A DNA stretch of 64,000 nucleotides, taken from contig JBDZVM010000001.1 of the NCBI GenBank assembly GCA_040255675.1, positions 1 to 64,000 on the forward strand. The letters are read 5' to 3'. Below, one piece after another: positions 7,597 to 15,308 of this stretch. The notes beneath the pieces were generated by a model. The model ran no database searches and was not told where the DNA came from. It saw only the letters and a list, made by a program, of their open reading frames with translations. The position numbers were made by a program, and so were the translations under genes. The first letter of the stretch is position 1. Each line of letters begins with the position of its first letter. This DNA is from JBDZVM01 sp040255675. GTDB lineage: Bacteria > Actinomycetota > Actinomycetes > Acidothermales > Acidothermaceae.

Positions 7597-8178
7597 GTGC
7601 CTGACGACCCAAGCGTCGACCTCTCGCAGGCCATCCCCGGCGGCAACCGCCGGATCGACCGCGTGCTGTCGGACGGGTATCTCGACGGCCTGGCCGAGTT
7701 GCCCCTGGCCGACGTACGCGCCCTGCGTGCGGAGGCCGAGCAGGAGGAAGCCGATCTGTCCTATCTGCGCCGGCTCTTGCAAGGGCGTGTCGACATCATC
7801 AAGGCCGAACTCGCCCGCCGCCGCGGCGAACTCGGCGAGGCGAGCAGCATCGTCGAGCAACTGCCGCGAATCCTTGCCGACGACCGTGGCCCGGCCTACG
7901 GCCTCGGTAGGCACTCCGCGGTCGAACCGTCGCGTGTCGAGGAGCATCGGCGATTGGTCGAGCGGTTGGTCGCCGACTCCGACTTGTCGGCGCTCGCTGG
8001 TCGTACTGCCGATCAGCTCGAAGAGACGCTCAGCCGGTTCGGCGATCACGAGCGGCACATTTCCGAACAGCGGCGGGCGGTGCAAGCGGTCATGGACTCG
8101 TGCACCAAGGAGATCACCCGCCGTTATCGCGACGGCGAGGCCGACGTCTCGGCCCTCTTGGGCGACGAGCGCGCCTGA
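7597..8178 (+). CDS. rsiG: RsiG-type c-di-GMP-binding anti-sigma factor
   Basis: 193 residues from the GTG at 7597, with GGAGGA eight bases upstream; earlier in-frame starts lack a ribosome site. The protein is almost entirely helical. It carries two exact copies of the RsiG c-di-GMP signature E-x3-S-x2-R-x3-Q-x3-D: residues 51-66 (E51, S55, R58, Q62, D66) and 152-167 (E152, S156, R159, Q163, D167). In Streptomyces RsiG, two such helices form an antiparallel hairpin that binds a c-di-GMP dimer and holds the sigma factor WhiG. Length matches that protein. No whiG-like sigma gene is in the window. Identification rests on the double motif and size. Confidence 0.82.
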   Translation: MPDDPSVDLSQAIPGGNRRIDRVLSDGYLDGLAELPLADVRALRAEAEQEEADLSYLRRLLQGRVDIIKAELARRRGELGEASSIVEQLPRILADDRGPAYGLGRHSAVEPSRVEEHRRLVERLVADSDLSALAGRTADQLEETLSRFGDHERHISEQRRAVQAVMDSCTKEITRRYRDGEADVSALLGDERA

Positions 8179-8208
8179 CGTCGTATCGGCCGGACGCCGA
8201 AAGCCCGC

Positions 8209-9828
8209 TTACCCGGCCGGGCACGTCGAGTCGGGCGCCGGCGCCTTGAGGCTGATCAGATACGCGTCGACATCCTTCGTGATACACGAAGTCTTGGGGT
8301 AGGCGGTGTGGCCGTCGCCGTCCCAGGTGAGCAGGTCGCCTGAACCGAGCAGCGAGGCTAGGTGTTGAGCACCCGAGATCGGCGTCGCCGGGTCGCCCGT
8401 CGTACCGATCACGAGCACGGTCGGCGCGTCACTGTCGGTCACTTTGATCGGTGTGTCAGCCGGCGCTTTCCATAAGCTGCACATGAAGAGGCTGGCGGCG
8501 GCAGCGCCGCCGAACAACGGATTGGCCGCCCGCCACAGCGGCTGCAGGGCTCTTGCCTCGGCAACTGACGGACGCTCGGTGTCGTCGGCGCATCCGATGG
8601 TCGCGTTCGCGTCTTCGATGTTGCTGTAGGTGCCGTCGGCGCGTCGTTCGTTGTACTGGTCGTCGAGTTGCAGGACGCCGGACCCGTCGCCGTGCGCGGC
8701 GTCCGACAAGGCCGTTTCGAGCTGACTCCACTGGCTTTCGTCGTAGAGCGCGGAGATGACCGCGAGCAAGATGGCGGGGCCTTCGACGACGCGTTTGTCT
8801 TTGGAGCTACCGCTCGGGATCGGCCTCGAATCGGCTTTGGTCATCAGGTCTTGCACGAACTGCCGCGGATCGGAGCCGAGCTTGCACGAATCTTGTTTCG
8901 TGCAGTTTTGCGCAAAGTGGCTGAACGCTAGTTGAAAACCGGCCGCTTGCGCCTTGTCTTGGGCGATGCTATCGATCGTCGGGTCGACCGCGCCGTCGAG
9001 CACCAGGGCACGCACCCGATCGGGGTACGCCGAGGCGTATTGCGCGCCGAGCAGCGTGCCGTACGAATAACCGAGATATGTCAGCTTGTCGTCGCCGAGC
9101 TTGGATCGCAACGCTTCCATGTCGCGCACGGTTTGCGCCGTCGAGTAAAACGTAAGGTCGTTGCCGTAGGTCTTGAAGCACTCGTCGGCAACTTTTTGGG
9201 CCTCGGCGACGGCCGCGTTCCATTGCGCGTCAGACGTCGGATCGGCCGGCATGTTCAGTTGCGCGTCTTTTTCCTTCGCCGGAATGCAGTTGATCGGACT
9301 GCTCAAGCCCACCCCGCGCGGGTCGAAGCCGACGATGTCGAAGCGGTCGAGAACCTCTTGCGGAAGTCCTTGGACGGCGAGATCGAGCGCGGCTTCAAGT
9401 CCTGATCCGCCGGGGCCTCCGGGATTGATGAGGAGCGAACCGATGCGGTCGTGCTGGCTCGCGGCCCTGATACGGACGACGGTGATCGACAGCGTCTTGC
9501 TGTCGGTCGGGGCCGCCCAATTGAGCGGCACTTTCATGACCGCGCGGTAGAACGACAGCTTGCGGTCGCTGACGCCCGAAAGGGCATTGTTCACCTGATT
9601 GCTGATGTCGTCCCAGTGCAGATCGGTGGCGAACCTGCCGGGGTTTTCGAGCCCGGCGCCGCTCGGCACCGGGCTGGACGGCGTTGAGATCGACTGCGAC
9701 ACGGCGCCTGTCGGCGGAGCGGACGACGTCGGGCTTGACGCGTGCTTGCCGGTGGTGCAGCCCGCCAGCGCCGTCAAGAACGCCAGACCGACGGCCGCCG
9801 CGCGAAACGATCGAGTGGGCGAAGGCAC
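8209..9828 (-). CDS. Secreted alpha/beta hydrolase, TAP-like tripeptidyl aminopeptidase lipoprotein
   Basis: 539 residues from the GTG at 9828, chosen because TAGCCT lies seven bases upstream (leaderless start) and because it opens directly on a lipoprotein signal: basic start, hydrophobic core, lipobox LTALAGC at about residues 18-24. The mature protein has an alpha/beta hydrolase fold with nucleophile elbow GYSYG (Ser255), oxyanion segment NPGGPGGSG, and a C-terminal TAP-like domain with Asp in GTTGDPATP and His in DGHTAY. Family members cleave N-terminal peptides or esters outside the cell. It is divergent from the XRE gene. Confidence 0.85.
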   Translation of the reverse strand: MPSPTRSFRAAAVGLAFLTALAGCTTGKHASSPTSSAPPTGAVSQSISTPSSPVPSGAGLENPGRFATDLHWDDISNQVNNALSGVSDRKLSFYRAVMKVPLNWAAPTDSKTLSITVVRIRAASQHDRIGSLLINPGGPGGSGLEAALDLAVQGLPQEVLDRFDIVGFDPRGVGLSSPINCIPAKEKDAQLNMPADPTSDAQWNAAVAEAQKVADECFKTYGNDLTFYSTAQTVRDMEALRSKLGDDKLTYLGYSYGTLLGAQYASAYPDRVRALVLDGAVDPTIDSIAQDKAQAAGFQLAFSHFAQNCTKQDSCKLGSDPRQFVQDLMTKADSRPIPSGSSKDKRVVEGPAILLAVISALYDESQWSQLETALSDAAHGDGSGVLQLDDQYNERRADGTYSNIEDANATIGCADDTERPSVAEARALQPLWRAANPLFGGAAAASLFMCSLWKAPADTPIKVTDSDAPTVLVIGTTGDPATPISGAQHLASLLGSGDLLTWDGDGHTAYPKTSCITKDVDAYLISLKAPAPDSTCPAG

Positions 9829-9835
9829 GACGCCA

Positions 9836-9841
9836 AGGCTA
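9836..9841 (-). promoter_or_regulatory. -10 element for the secreted hydrolase (leaderless)
   Basis: TAGCCT on the minus strand is followed by seven bases and then the GTG start at 9828. Confidence 0.5.
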
Positions 9842-9916
9842 CCGGCCGAATCTGGGTGCGCCGCGATTGCTTGCCGGCCGCTTGCATTTGCAAGCATGCC
9901 AGGCGAGACTGGCTTC

Positions 9917-10429
9917 ATGGCCGATTCTTTTGATCTCGGCGAGTTCATCCGCCAGCAGCGTCGCAACGCCCAGATCTCGTTGCGCCAGCTGTCGAAACTC
10001 GCCGGTGTTTCCAACCCGTACCTCAGCCAAATCGAGCGTGGGCTTCGCCGTCCGAGTGCTGAAATCATGCAACAGATCGCGAAAGGCCTTCGCATCTCCG
10101 CCGAGGCGCTTTATGTGCAAGCCGGCATCCTCGACGAGCGGATCGCCGGTGGCGTCGTCGTCGACGCGGTACTCGCCGACGCCACCATCACCGAACGGCA
10201 AAAGCAGGTGATGCTCGAGGTGTACGACTCGTTCCGCAAGGAGAACGACCGCCGCTCGGCCGACGAAGCGATCGTGAAGCGCGCGGCCGAGCGAGCCCAG
10301 CCGTCAGACGACGCGTTCGCCGAGGCAGTAGACCAAATCGAGCCGGACGGCGAAGAGCGGCCGCCGCTCACGGTGACTCGCCCTTTACGCACGACCATGA
10401 CTCGTCACGCGCCGCGGCGGCTGCCATGA
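9917..10429 (+). CDS. XRE-family transcription regulator upstream of the HbhA-like gene
   Basis: 170 residues from the ATG at 9917, which stands six bases after GAGACT (probable -10, leaderless). The HTH at residues 9-63 reads IRQQRRNAQISLRQLSKLAGVSNPYLSQ in two halves typical of Xre. The C-terminal half is helical and charged, ending basic. It overlaps the next gene by ATGA. The same pair (Xre regulator, then heparin-binding hemagglutinin) is conserved in mycobacteria (Rv0474-Rv0475), so it probably regulates or co-functions with that gene. Confidence 0.85.
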   Translation: MADSFDLGEFIRQQRRNAQISLRQLSKLAGVSNPYLSQIERGLRRPSAEIMQQIAKGLRISAEALYVQAGILDERIAGGVVVDAVLADATITERQKQVMLEVYDSFRKENDRRSADEAIVKRAAERAQPSDDAFAEAVDQIEPDGEERPPLTVTRPLRTTMTRHAPRRLP

Positions 10430-10950
10430 GCGGCACCGACGACATCCTCAACGCCATGCGGCGCGTGGTGGGCGACAAGCCGGTCTATCTCGTCGCGGGC
10501 CTGAGCGATCTCGTGAACGAGAAGCTGCGGGAGGCGCAGACCGACTACAAAGAATTTCCGCTGAAAGCGGCGGGCACGCTGGCCGGGCAGTTCTTTCGCG
10601 CGAACTTGAAGGTCGGCGAGATTTACGACGATCTCACCCGGCGCGGCGAAGAGGCCATGGCGCGCATGCGCGGCGAAGAGGTCTACGCCGAAGAAGACGA
10701 GCCTTTCGTGCGCGAGCCGTACATGCCTGAGCCGTTACACCCGCCGGCAGAGGCGGCTCGCAAGGATCTCGCCAAGGTGGCTGAGAAGGCGCCCGCGAAG
10801 ACCACGAAAAAGGCGCCCGCGAAGAAAGGCACTGCCGCGTCGAAGAAAACAGTTGGCGCGACGAAAAAAGCGGGCGCACAGAAAGCGGTCACGAAGAAAG
10901 CGCCCGTCAAGAAGGCGGCTCCTCGTCGTCGTCCGGGCCCCGAAAGCTAG
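10426..10950 (+). CDS. HbhA-like protein with Lys/Ala/Pro-rich tail
   Basis: 174 residues. The N-terminal two thirds are helical (GDKPVYLVAGLSDLVNEKL, then LAGQFFRANLKVGEIYDDL), matching the coiled-coil part of heparin-binding hemagglutinin. Residues from about 118 to the end form a tail of KKAPAKK-type repeats that in mycobacteria binds sulfated glycans and is methylated. In soil actinobacteria the tail may instead bind DNA or the envelope. Coupled by ATGA to the XRE gene. Whether it is surface-exposed cannot be told, as there is no signal peptide. Confidence 0.72.
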   Translation: MSGTDDILNAMRRVVGDKPVYLVAGLSDLVNEKLREAQTDYKEFPLKAAGTLAGQFFRANLKVGEIYDDLTRRGEEAMARMRGEEVYAEEDEPFVREPYMPEPLHPPAEAARKDLAKVAEKAPAKTTKKAPAKKGTAASKKTVGATKKAGAQKAVTKKAPVKKAAPRRRPGPES

Positions 10951-10964
10951 ATCAAGCGATCTCG

Positions 10965-10970
10965 TAGGCT
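10965..10970 (+). promoter_or_regulatory. -10 element for the aldo/keto reductase (leaderless)
   Basis: TAGGCT is followed by six bases and then the ATG at 10977. Confidence 0.5.
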
Positions 10971-10976
10971 TGCGTC

Positions 10977-11942
10977 ATGGCAGACATGACGTATCGCCAA
11001 CTCGGCGACTCCGGGCTCACAGTTTCGACTGTTGGTCTTGGCTGCAACAACATGGGTCGCCGCATCGACAAAGACCAAACGCGTGTGGTAGTCGATGCTG
11101 CTTTCGACGCGGGCATCACATTGTTCGACACCGCCGATGTCTACGGTGATCCCGTTGGCGCGTCCGAGGATTTCCTTGGCGAGGCTCTCGAGGGTCGGCG
11201 CGATCGCGTTGTTCTCGCGACGAAGTTCGGCAAGCCGATGCGCGGCACAGTGCTGCCTGAACACGAGGCGCGGGGTTCGCGGCGGTATATTCGCGCGGCT
11301 GTCGAGGCGTCGTTGCGCCGGCTCCGCACCGACTACCTCGACCTGTATCAGATGCACGAGCCTGATTTTCGGACCCCTATCGAAGAAACTCTCGACGCGC
11401 TCGACGAACTCGTGCGCGAAGGCAAGGTGCGCTACATCGGTTCGTCAAATTTCTCGGCGTGGCAAGTCATCGATGCCGACTGGACGGCGCGCGCCTCTGG
11501 CGCGACGCGCTTTATCAGCGCGCAAAACGAGTACAGCTTGCTGCGGCGCGATATTGAGGCCGAACTAGTACCGGCGTGCGAGCATGCAGGGGTCGGTGTC
11601 TTGCCGTTCTATCCTCTACGCAGCGGCTTGCTCACCGGCAAATACCGCCGCGGCGAGGCTCCGCCGTCCGGAACCCGATTGCACGCCGGTTCTTACGCCG
11701 AGTGGCTGTCGGCGGCCAACTGGGATGTGATCGAGGGGCTGCGGGCTTTTGCCGACGAACGCGGCATCACCATGCTCGACGTCGCGATCGGCGGGCTCGC
11801 CGCGCAGCCGGCCGTCGCCAGCGTGATCGCCGGTGCGACGAAGCCCGAGCAGGTGCGTGCCAATGCGCGCGCAGGCCTTTGGGAGCCGACGGCCGACGAC
11901 CTAGTGAGGATCGACGACATCACCGGCGCCGTTCGCGGCTGA
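10977..11942 (+). CDS. Aldo/keto reductase
   Basis: 321 residues, a full TIM-barrel NADPH-dependent oxidoreductase. The catalytic tetrad is visible: Asp and Tyr in DTADVYG, Lys in ATKFG and His in MHEPD; the C-terminal NADPH-binding loop appears as IAGATKPEQVRAN. Substrate not predictable from sequence. It starts with a leaderless arrangement. Its last 45 bases are duplicated at 13981, marking an insertion event between it and the DUF2516 gene. Confidence 0.9.
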   Translation: MADMTYRQLGDSGLTVSTVGLGCNNMGRRIDKDQTRVVVDAAFDAGITLFDTADVYGDPVGASEDFLGEALEGRRDRVVLATKFGKPMRGTVLPEHEARGSRRYIRAAVEASLRRLRTDYLDLYQMHEPDFRTPIEETLDALDELVREGKVRYIGSSNFSAWQVIDADWTARASGATRFISAQNEYSLLRRDIEAELVPACEHAGVGVLPFYPLRSGLLTGKYRRGEAPPSGTRLHAGSYAEWLSAANWDVIEGLRAFADERGITMLDVAIGGLAAQPAVASVIAGATKPEQVRANARAGLWEPTADDLVRIDDITGAVRG

Positions 11943-12014
11943 CACTTGCGATGGGGTTCGTCTCGCACCTGGTGTGGTTGGCGTCGTTGGGCATTCTGTC
12001 GACGCCGCGACTCG
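11898..12014 (+). repeat. Left copy of a divergent direct repeat flanking an inserted segment
   Basis: Covers the last codons of the aldo/keto reductase and the start of a DUF2516 coding sequence. The matching copy is at 13981-14146. Compared with it, this copy lacks about 36 bases of promoter and about 15 bases inside the DUF2516 frame. Confidence 0.7.
11952..12014 (+). pseudogene. Truncated duplicate of the DUF2516 membrane protein gene
   Basis: Begins MGFVSHLVWLASLGI, against MGFISQLVWLASLGI in the intact gene at 14058, then loses frame at a small deletion and ends in unrelated sequence. Only the first transmembrane segment survives and no promoter remains. Confidence 0.7.
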
Positions 12015-12087
12015 TACAACCGAGGGCTGGGTTACGGGCACCATCTACATCAACAAGAGTGAAACGTTGAAGGCTGCGTCGTAAGGC

Positions 12088-12180
12088 TTGGCCAGACAAC
12101 ACCGCAAGGCTGCGAAGTCCGCCGGCTACCAGGTGTATGGCATCAATCCGTTGCAGGCCGCTCGGTACCGGGACCGCCGC
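12088..12180 (+). mobile_element. Fragment of an IS110-family transposase
   Basis: The frame starting at TTG 12088 reads LARQHRKAAKSAGYQVYGI then NPLQAARYRDR, matching the N-terminal DEDD domain region of IS110/IS900 transposases around the conserved NP-Q-R-YR segment. The expected G-K-D-DA segment that follows is lost in low-complexity sequence and the frame soon stops. No inverted repeats, as expected for IS110. Confidence 0.6.
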
Positions 12181-12301
12181 CGTCACGGGCTCGGGCTTGG
12201 GCTCGGGTCATCGAGCTTCGCACGTAGAGACTCTGCTGCCGAGTAGCCCGAAGAAGGGCGACGTGTTGTATTGACAGCCTGCCTGATCCGAATGCGATCA
12301 T

Positions 12302-13174
12302 TTGCGGGCCGGCTCGGCCCAGAGCCGGCCACTTGGGAAGGGGGAAACTGCGAGATTTCCAGTTCGTAACTTGGCCGAGTTCGGAGTGCTGATCGCACTT
12401 CTGGGCACGGCGCCGCCTGCGCGGGCTGCATCTGAAGCGAGTTCGACGACGCGGCCGATCAGCGCGATTGCGACGATCGGTGGCAGTAACGTCGGTGGCA
12501 GTAACCAGGCGGCGGCTGCGGAGGCTGCACAGTGTGGCAAGCCGGTGTCGGCGCGGGTTGGAGCCTGGTTCTGTGTAGACGACAATGCAACCCGCGCGGC
12601 CGCAGGTCGCAGAGCGGCCCCAGGCGCCAGTCCACAGGCGGTTACGCAGGCGAGTGGGAATGGTACCTACTGCATGACGAGTGGCTGTTACGACCAGTAC
12701 GGCGTGACGAGCGCGGACTATGAACAGACTGGGGACTGGGGCTGGGACGGAACGACGCTCGGTTTAGCCGAGACTTACGTCGAATGGACGCTGAACGGAG
12801 CACAGAACACTGCCAAACCATTTGAGTACCACACCTCAGTGCCTACGAAGAATGTTTTGTTCGAAGGCAACTTGTTGTACGGCGGCGTGGGCCAGCTCGG
12901 CACGCAGGTCTCAGGAAAGATCGGTACCTACGCGATCAGCAGCGTGCCCGCATGGGAGAACGTCTATTGGCAGCCAAACGGCTACAAGTCCTACGACTCC
13001 AGCAAAAGCTGCTACTCCCAGCTTGACGGGTGGACGTGGAGCTACGGCAACTACCCAGGTTACTGGTACGTGTCCGTGAAAAGCATCGTGTATTGCAAGT
13101 CAGGCTCGGCCTATTACTTCCAAGGCGATAATGCTCTGCCTGCATCGCCGACGAAGGCTGGCTGGAGCAGCTAA
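12302..13174 (+). CDS. Secreted protein of unknown function, Cys/Tyr/Trp-rich
   Basis: 290 residues if started at the TTG at 12302; a TTG at 12372, closer to the G-rich stretch at about 12339, is equally possible. A hydrophobic stretch (AEFGVLIALLGTAPPARA) followed by AS looks like a signal peptide with cleavage after ARA. The mature part has at least six cysteines (CGKPV, WFC, YCMTSGC, SCYS, VYCK) and many Tyr/Trp/Gly, with beta-rich runs such as YVEWTLNGAQNTAKPFEYHT, suggesting a disulfide-bonded extracellular beta protein. No family recognised. It lies in the inserted segment. Confidence 0.6.
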   Translation: MRAGSAQSRPLGKGETARFPVRNLAEFGVLIALLGTAPPARAASEASSTTRPISAIATIGGSNVGGSNQAAAAEAAQCGKPVSARVGAWFCVDDNATRAAAGRRAAPGASPQAVTQASGNGTYCMTSGCYDQYGVTSADYEQTGDWGWDGTTLGLAETYVEWTLNGAQNTAKPFEYHTSVPTKNVLFEGNLLYGGVGQLGTQVSGKIGTYAISSVPAWENVYWQPNGYKSYDSSKSCYSQLDGWTWSYGNYPGYWYVSVKSIVYCKSGSAYYFQGDNALPASPTKAGWSS

Positions 13175-13199
13175 CGACCCTCAACCGAAGTCGAAGAAC

Positions 13200-13733
13200 A
13201 TGAGCCGCCGCACGGATGCGTTGGAGACGCCGGCCGACCTGTTGGGTCGTCGTCTCCAACGGTTCGGTCTGGCCATGCAGTCGACGCGATTGCACGGCGT
13301 TATCCCGGACGAGGTATCCGGTGACGAGCATTTGGAACTACTGCGCCAGGTGCTCACAACGCTCGCTGAAGATCCCGCCGTCCCGCCGGAATTTGAAGCG
13401 GAGGCGAAGCGACTTCTTCGGGTTGCTGACAACTTGCCGAAAGCTATCGGGCGTTGCGGAACGGTCTACGCCGCTTGGGCTTCATCGCATCGGCGTCGCC
13501 GCGACGAAGCCGGTTGCTACACGTGCTACTGGGACCAAGCCCCGGATGGAACGCCAGCATTTCTCGAGCAAGGCCCACAGGTGCCTGACCTAGATCTCGT
13601 GCGCGAGTGGGCACACGCCCGATCGGACAGAGTTTACGTGCGACCGGCATGGGCTCCGGATACAGCATTTTGGGCGGGCGCGCCGACACTTCGCCCGAAC
13701 AATATAGAGCCGCTACGCGACGCCTCGAAGTGA
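13200..13733 (+). CDS. Hypothetical cytoplasmic protein in inserted segment
   Basis: 177 residues from the ATG at 13200, 26 bases after the secreted protein gene. The N-terminal half is helical (LLGRRLQRFGLAMQSTRLHG, DEHLELLRQVLTTLAED), the C-terminal half richer in Trp, Tyr and Cys (CYTCYWDQAPDG). No signal peptide or membrane segment. Same strand and spacing suggest an operon with the gene before. No family recognised. Confidence 0.55.
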   Translation: MSRRTDALETPADLLGRRLQRFGLAMQSTRLHGVIPDEVSGDEHLELLRQVLTTLAEDPAVPPEFEAEAKRLLRVADNLPKAIGRCGTVYAAWASSHRRRRDEAGCYTCYWDQAPDGTPAFLEQGPQVPDLDLVREWAHARSDRVYVRPAWAPDTAFWAGAPTLRPNNIEPLRDASK

Positions 13734-14057
13734 TCAGGCTGCCACCCGCGTCGTGTAATGGCGCCGCGATCCGCTCACGCCACCGCTGCTCAAATTTGAA
13801 GAGACTACTTCAGGGATCTCTTTGCTTGGTGGCATCTTCCGGATGATTCTCGCTCGTCGCGGCATGGGCAGCGGTAGACAACGAGTGCCCGAAGACAGAG
13901 ATCATCCTGCCGTCCGCCGTGCCGTATGAGCGACCGTTGGCACCTGACGCCTCCTCAGGCGCAGTACCCGTCACCGTAACGATCTGGTGCGGATCGACGA
14001 CATCACCGGCGCGGCTCGCGGCTGACATTTGGCGCGCTGGCCGGTTACCGTGATGTC
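13734..14057. other. Junction region at the right end of the inserted segment
   Basis: Contains no confident gene. A minus-strand frame (13810-14028) crosses the junction with the repeat copy at 13981 and is at most a fragment. From 13981 the sequence repeats the end of the aldo/keto reductase, followed by TACCGT (14046-14051), the probable -10 element of the DUF2516 gene six bases ahead of its GTG. Confidence 0.5.
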
Positions 14058-14146
14058 GTGGGGCACGCGATGGGATTCATCTCGCAACTGGTGTGGCTGG
14101 CGTCGCTCGGCATTCAGGTCTACGCGCTGGTCGATGCCGCGATTCG
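13981..14146 (+). repeat. Right copy of the direct repeat flanking the inserted segment
   Basis: Matches 11898-12014: the last 15 or so codons of the aldo/keto reductase (LVRIDDITGAARG, stop) and the start of the DUF2516 gene. This copy keeps the intact promoter and intact DUF2516 frame. Confidence 0.7.
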
Positions 14147-14330
14147 GCCTGCCGCGGCGTATGAGGCGGCCGGCAAGCTGACGAAGGGCGCGTGGGTGGC
14201 GATTTTGGCCGTTTGCCTGGTCGTCGGCCTGGCGATCGGGTGGTATTCGATGTTCGGCTTGGCTGCGATCGTCGCGACGATCGTGTATTTCGTCGACGTC
14301 CGGCCCGCGTTGCGCCGTCTCGGCGGGTAG
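14058..14330 (+). CDS. DUF2516 family membrane protein
   Basis: 90 residues from the GTG at 14058, supported by a -10 hexamer six bases upstream; an ATG at 14070 is the alternative. Two or three hydrophobic segments (ISQLVWLASLGIQVYALVDA; AWVAILAVCLVVGLAIGW; LAAIVATIVYFVDV) and a basic C-terminus. The mycobacterial equivalent follows hbhA directly, so the intervening aldo/keto reductase and insert are local additions. Function unknown. Confidence 0.82.
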   Translation: MGHAMGFISQLVWLASLGIQVYALVDAAIRPAAAYEAAGKLTKGAWVAILAVCLVVGLAIGWYSMFGLAAIVATIVYFVDVRPALRRLGG

Positions 14331-14337
14331 TTCGGCC

Positions 14338-14859
14338 GTGGCGCGCATCAACCTCGTGTTGGGCGACATCACCGAGCAGCGGGTCGACGCCATCGTCAAC
14401 GCGGCGAACTCGTCGCTGATGGGCGGCGGTGGTGTCGACGGCGCGATCCACCGTCGCGGCGGTCCGGCGATTCTCGAGGAGTGCCGCGCGCTGCGGGCCA
14501 CTCGATTCGGTTCTGGCCTGCCGACCGGCGAAGCTGTCGCGACGACGGCGGGCAACTTGCCCGCGCGGTGGGTGGTGCACACCGTCGGGCCGGTGTACGC
14601 GAAGAGCGAGGATCGCTCCCACCTGCTGGTGTCCGCTTATCGTGAGTCGCTGCGAGTAGCCGATGAGCTCGGCGCGCAAAGCGTCGCGTTTCCCGCTATT
14701 TCAGCGGGCATTTACGGCTGGCCGGCGCACGACGCGGCGCGCATCGCCGTCACGACCGTATTCGCGACACCAACATCGGTCGGCGAAGTTCGGTTCGTGC
14801 TCTTCAGCCAACCCATCTATGACGAGTTCGAGAAAGTCGCCTCTGAGTTCGGCGCGTGA
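14338..14859 (+). CDS. Macrodomain protein, probable O-acetyl-ADP-ribose / ADP-ribosyl hydrolase
   Basis: 173 residues from the GTG at 14338, seven bases after the DUF2516 stop. The macrodomain covers nearly the whole chain: VNAANSSLMGGGGVDGAIH (ADP-ribose-binding loop 1 with the catalytic Asn and Asp), and the second loop FPAISAGIYGWP. This is the MacroD/YmdB subfamily, which removes ADP-ribose from acetyl esters or acidic side chains. A role in reversing ADP-ribosylation or in NAD metabolism is likely; no ADP-ribosyltransferase gene is nearby. Confidence 0.9.
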   Translation: MARINLVLGDITEQRVDAIVNAANSSLMGGGGVDGAIHRRGGPAILEECRALRATRFGSGLPTGEAVATTAGNLPARWVVHTVGPVYAKSEDRSHLLVSAYRESLRVADELGAQSVAFPAISAGIYGWPAHDAARIAVTTVFATPTSVGEVRFVLFSQPIYDEFEKVASEFGA

Positions 14860-14876
14860 GACGCGAACGCCGCCGG

Positions 14877-15308
14877 CTAGCCGAGACCGGCGGTGAGGTC
14901 GAGGTCGTTCGGCGGTTCAGCTGGACAAACCCAATGGATGTAGGGCTTTCCCCATTCGTCGTGGTAGTGGTTGGCACGCGACACCATATGCGCGAAAGCT
15001 GACTCGAACGCGACGACGTCGTGAGCCCGAATCGCCTTTTTCACCGGTTCGCAGTCTTCGGCGAGAAACGACTTGATTGGTGTTTCGTACTTCGGCCGCG
15101 AGAACGCGCACAGTGCGAGCTGTTTGACGACCGACTTGTAGAAATACTCGGCGAGCCGCCAGTTGCCGGCGCGACCGGCGTAATACAGCCGGTGCATGCG
15201 CGGCCCGATCTCGGCCATCAACCGGTCGAGGCCCGGCTGCATGCGGGCAAGCTCGTCGAGCGTCAGCTCGCGCTTGCCGTTGTGCACGATATGCGTGTGC
15301 TCGCTCAT
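14877..15308 (-). CDS. Conserved hypothetical helical protein coupled to an SDR
   Basis: 143 residues from the ATG at 15308, which overlaps the stop of the upstream SDR gene (ATGA). It is helical, with ELARMQPGLDRLMAEIGPRM, AGNWRLAEYFYKSVVKQLAL and a conserved-looking end, MVSRANHYHDEWGKPYIHW, then a Pro-rich tail. Several His, Trp and Cys residues could bind a metal or heme, but no CxxCH or known domain exists. Tight coupling suggests a functional partnership with the oxidoreductase. Confidence 0.6.
   Translation of the reverse strand: MSEHTHIVHNGKRELTLDELARMQPGLDRLMAEIGPRMHRLYYAGRAGNWRLAEYFYKSVVKQLALCAFSRPKYETPIKSFLAEDCEPVKKAIRAHDVVAFESAFAHMVSRANHYHDEWGKPYIHWVCPAEPPNDLDLTAGLG

Larger units (their letters stand above)
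11943..12301. other. Decayed junction region after the aldo/keto reductase
   Basis: Holds in order a broken DUF2516 start (from 11952), an orphan 22-codon 3' end (12016-12084, TTEGWVTGTIYINKSE) and a transposase remnant (12088-12180). It looks like the scar of one or more insertions. Confidence 0.6.

Noticed and set aside
8268..8297. CTTCGTGAT/ACACGAAG as another dispersed palindrome
   Set aside because: Short, lies inside the hydrolase coding region and lacks the conserved arm and centre.
13810..14028. Minus-strand 72-codon gene at the insertion junction
   Set aside because: It crosses the repeat boundary at 13981 and its N-terminus is antisense to duplicated reductase sequence, so at most it is a truncated remnant.
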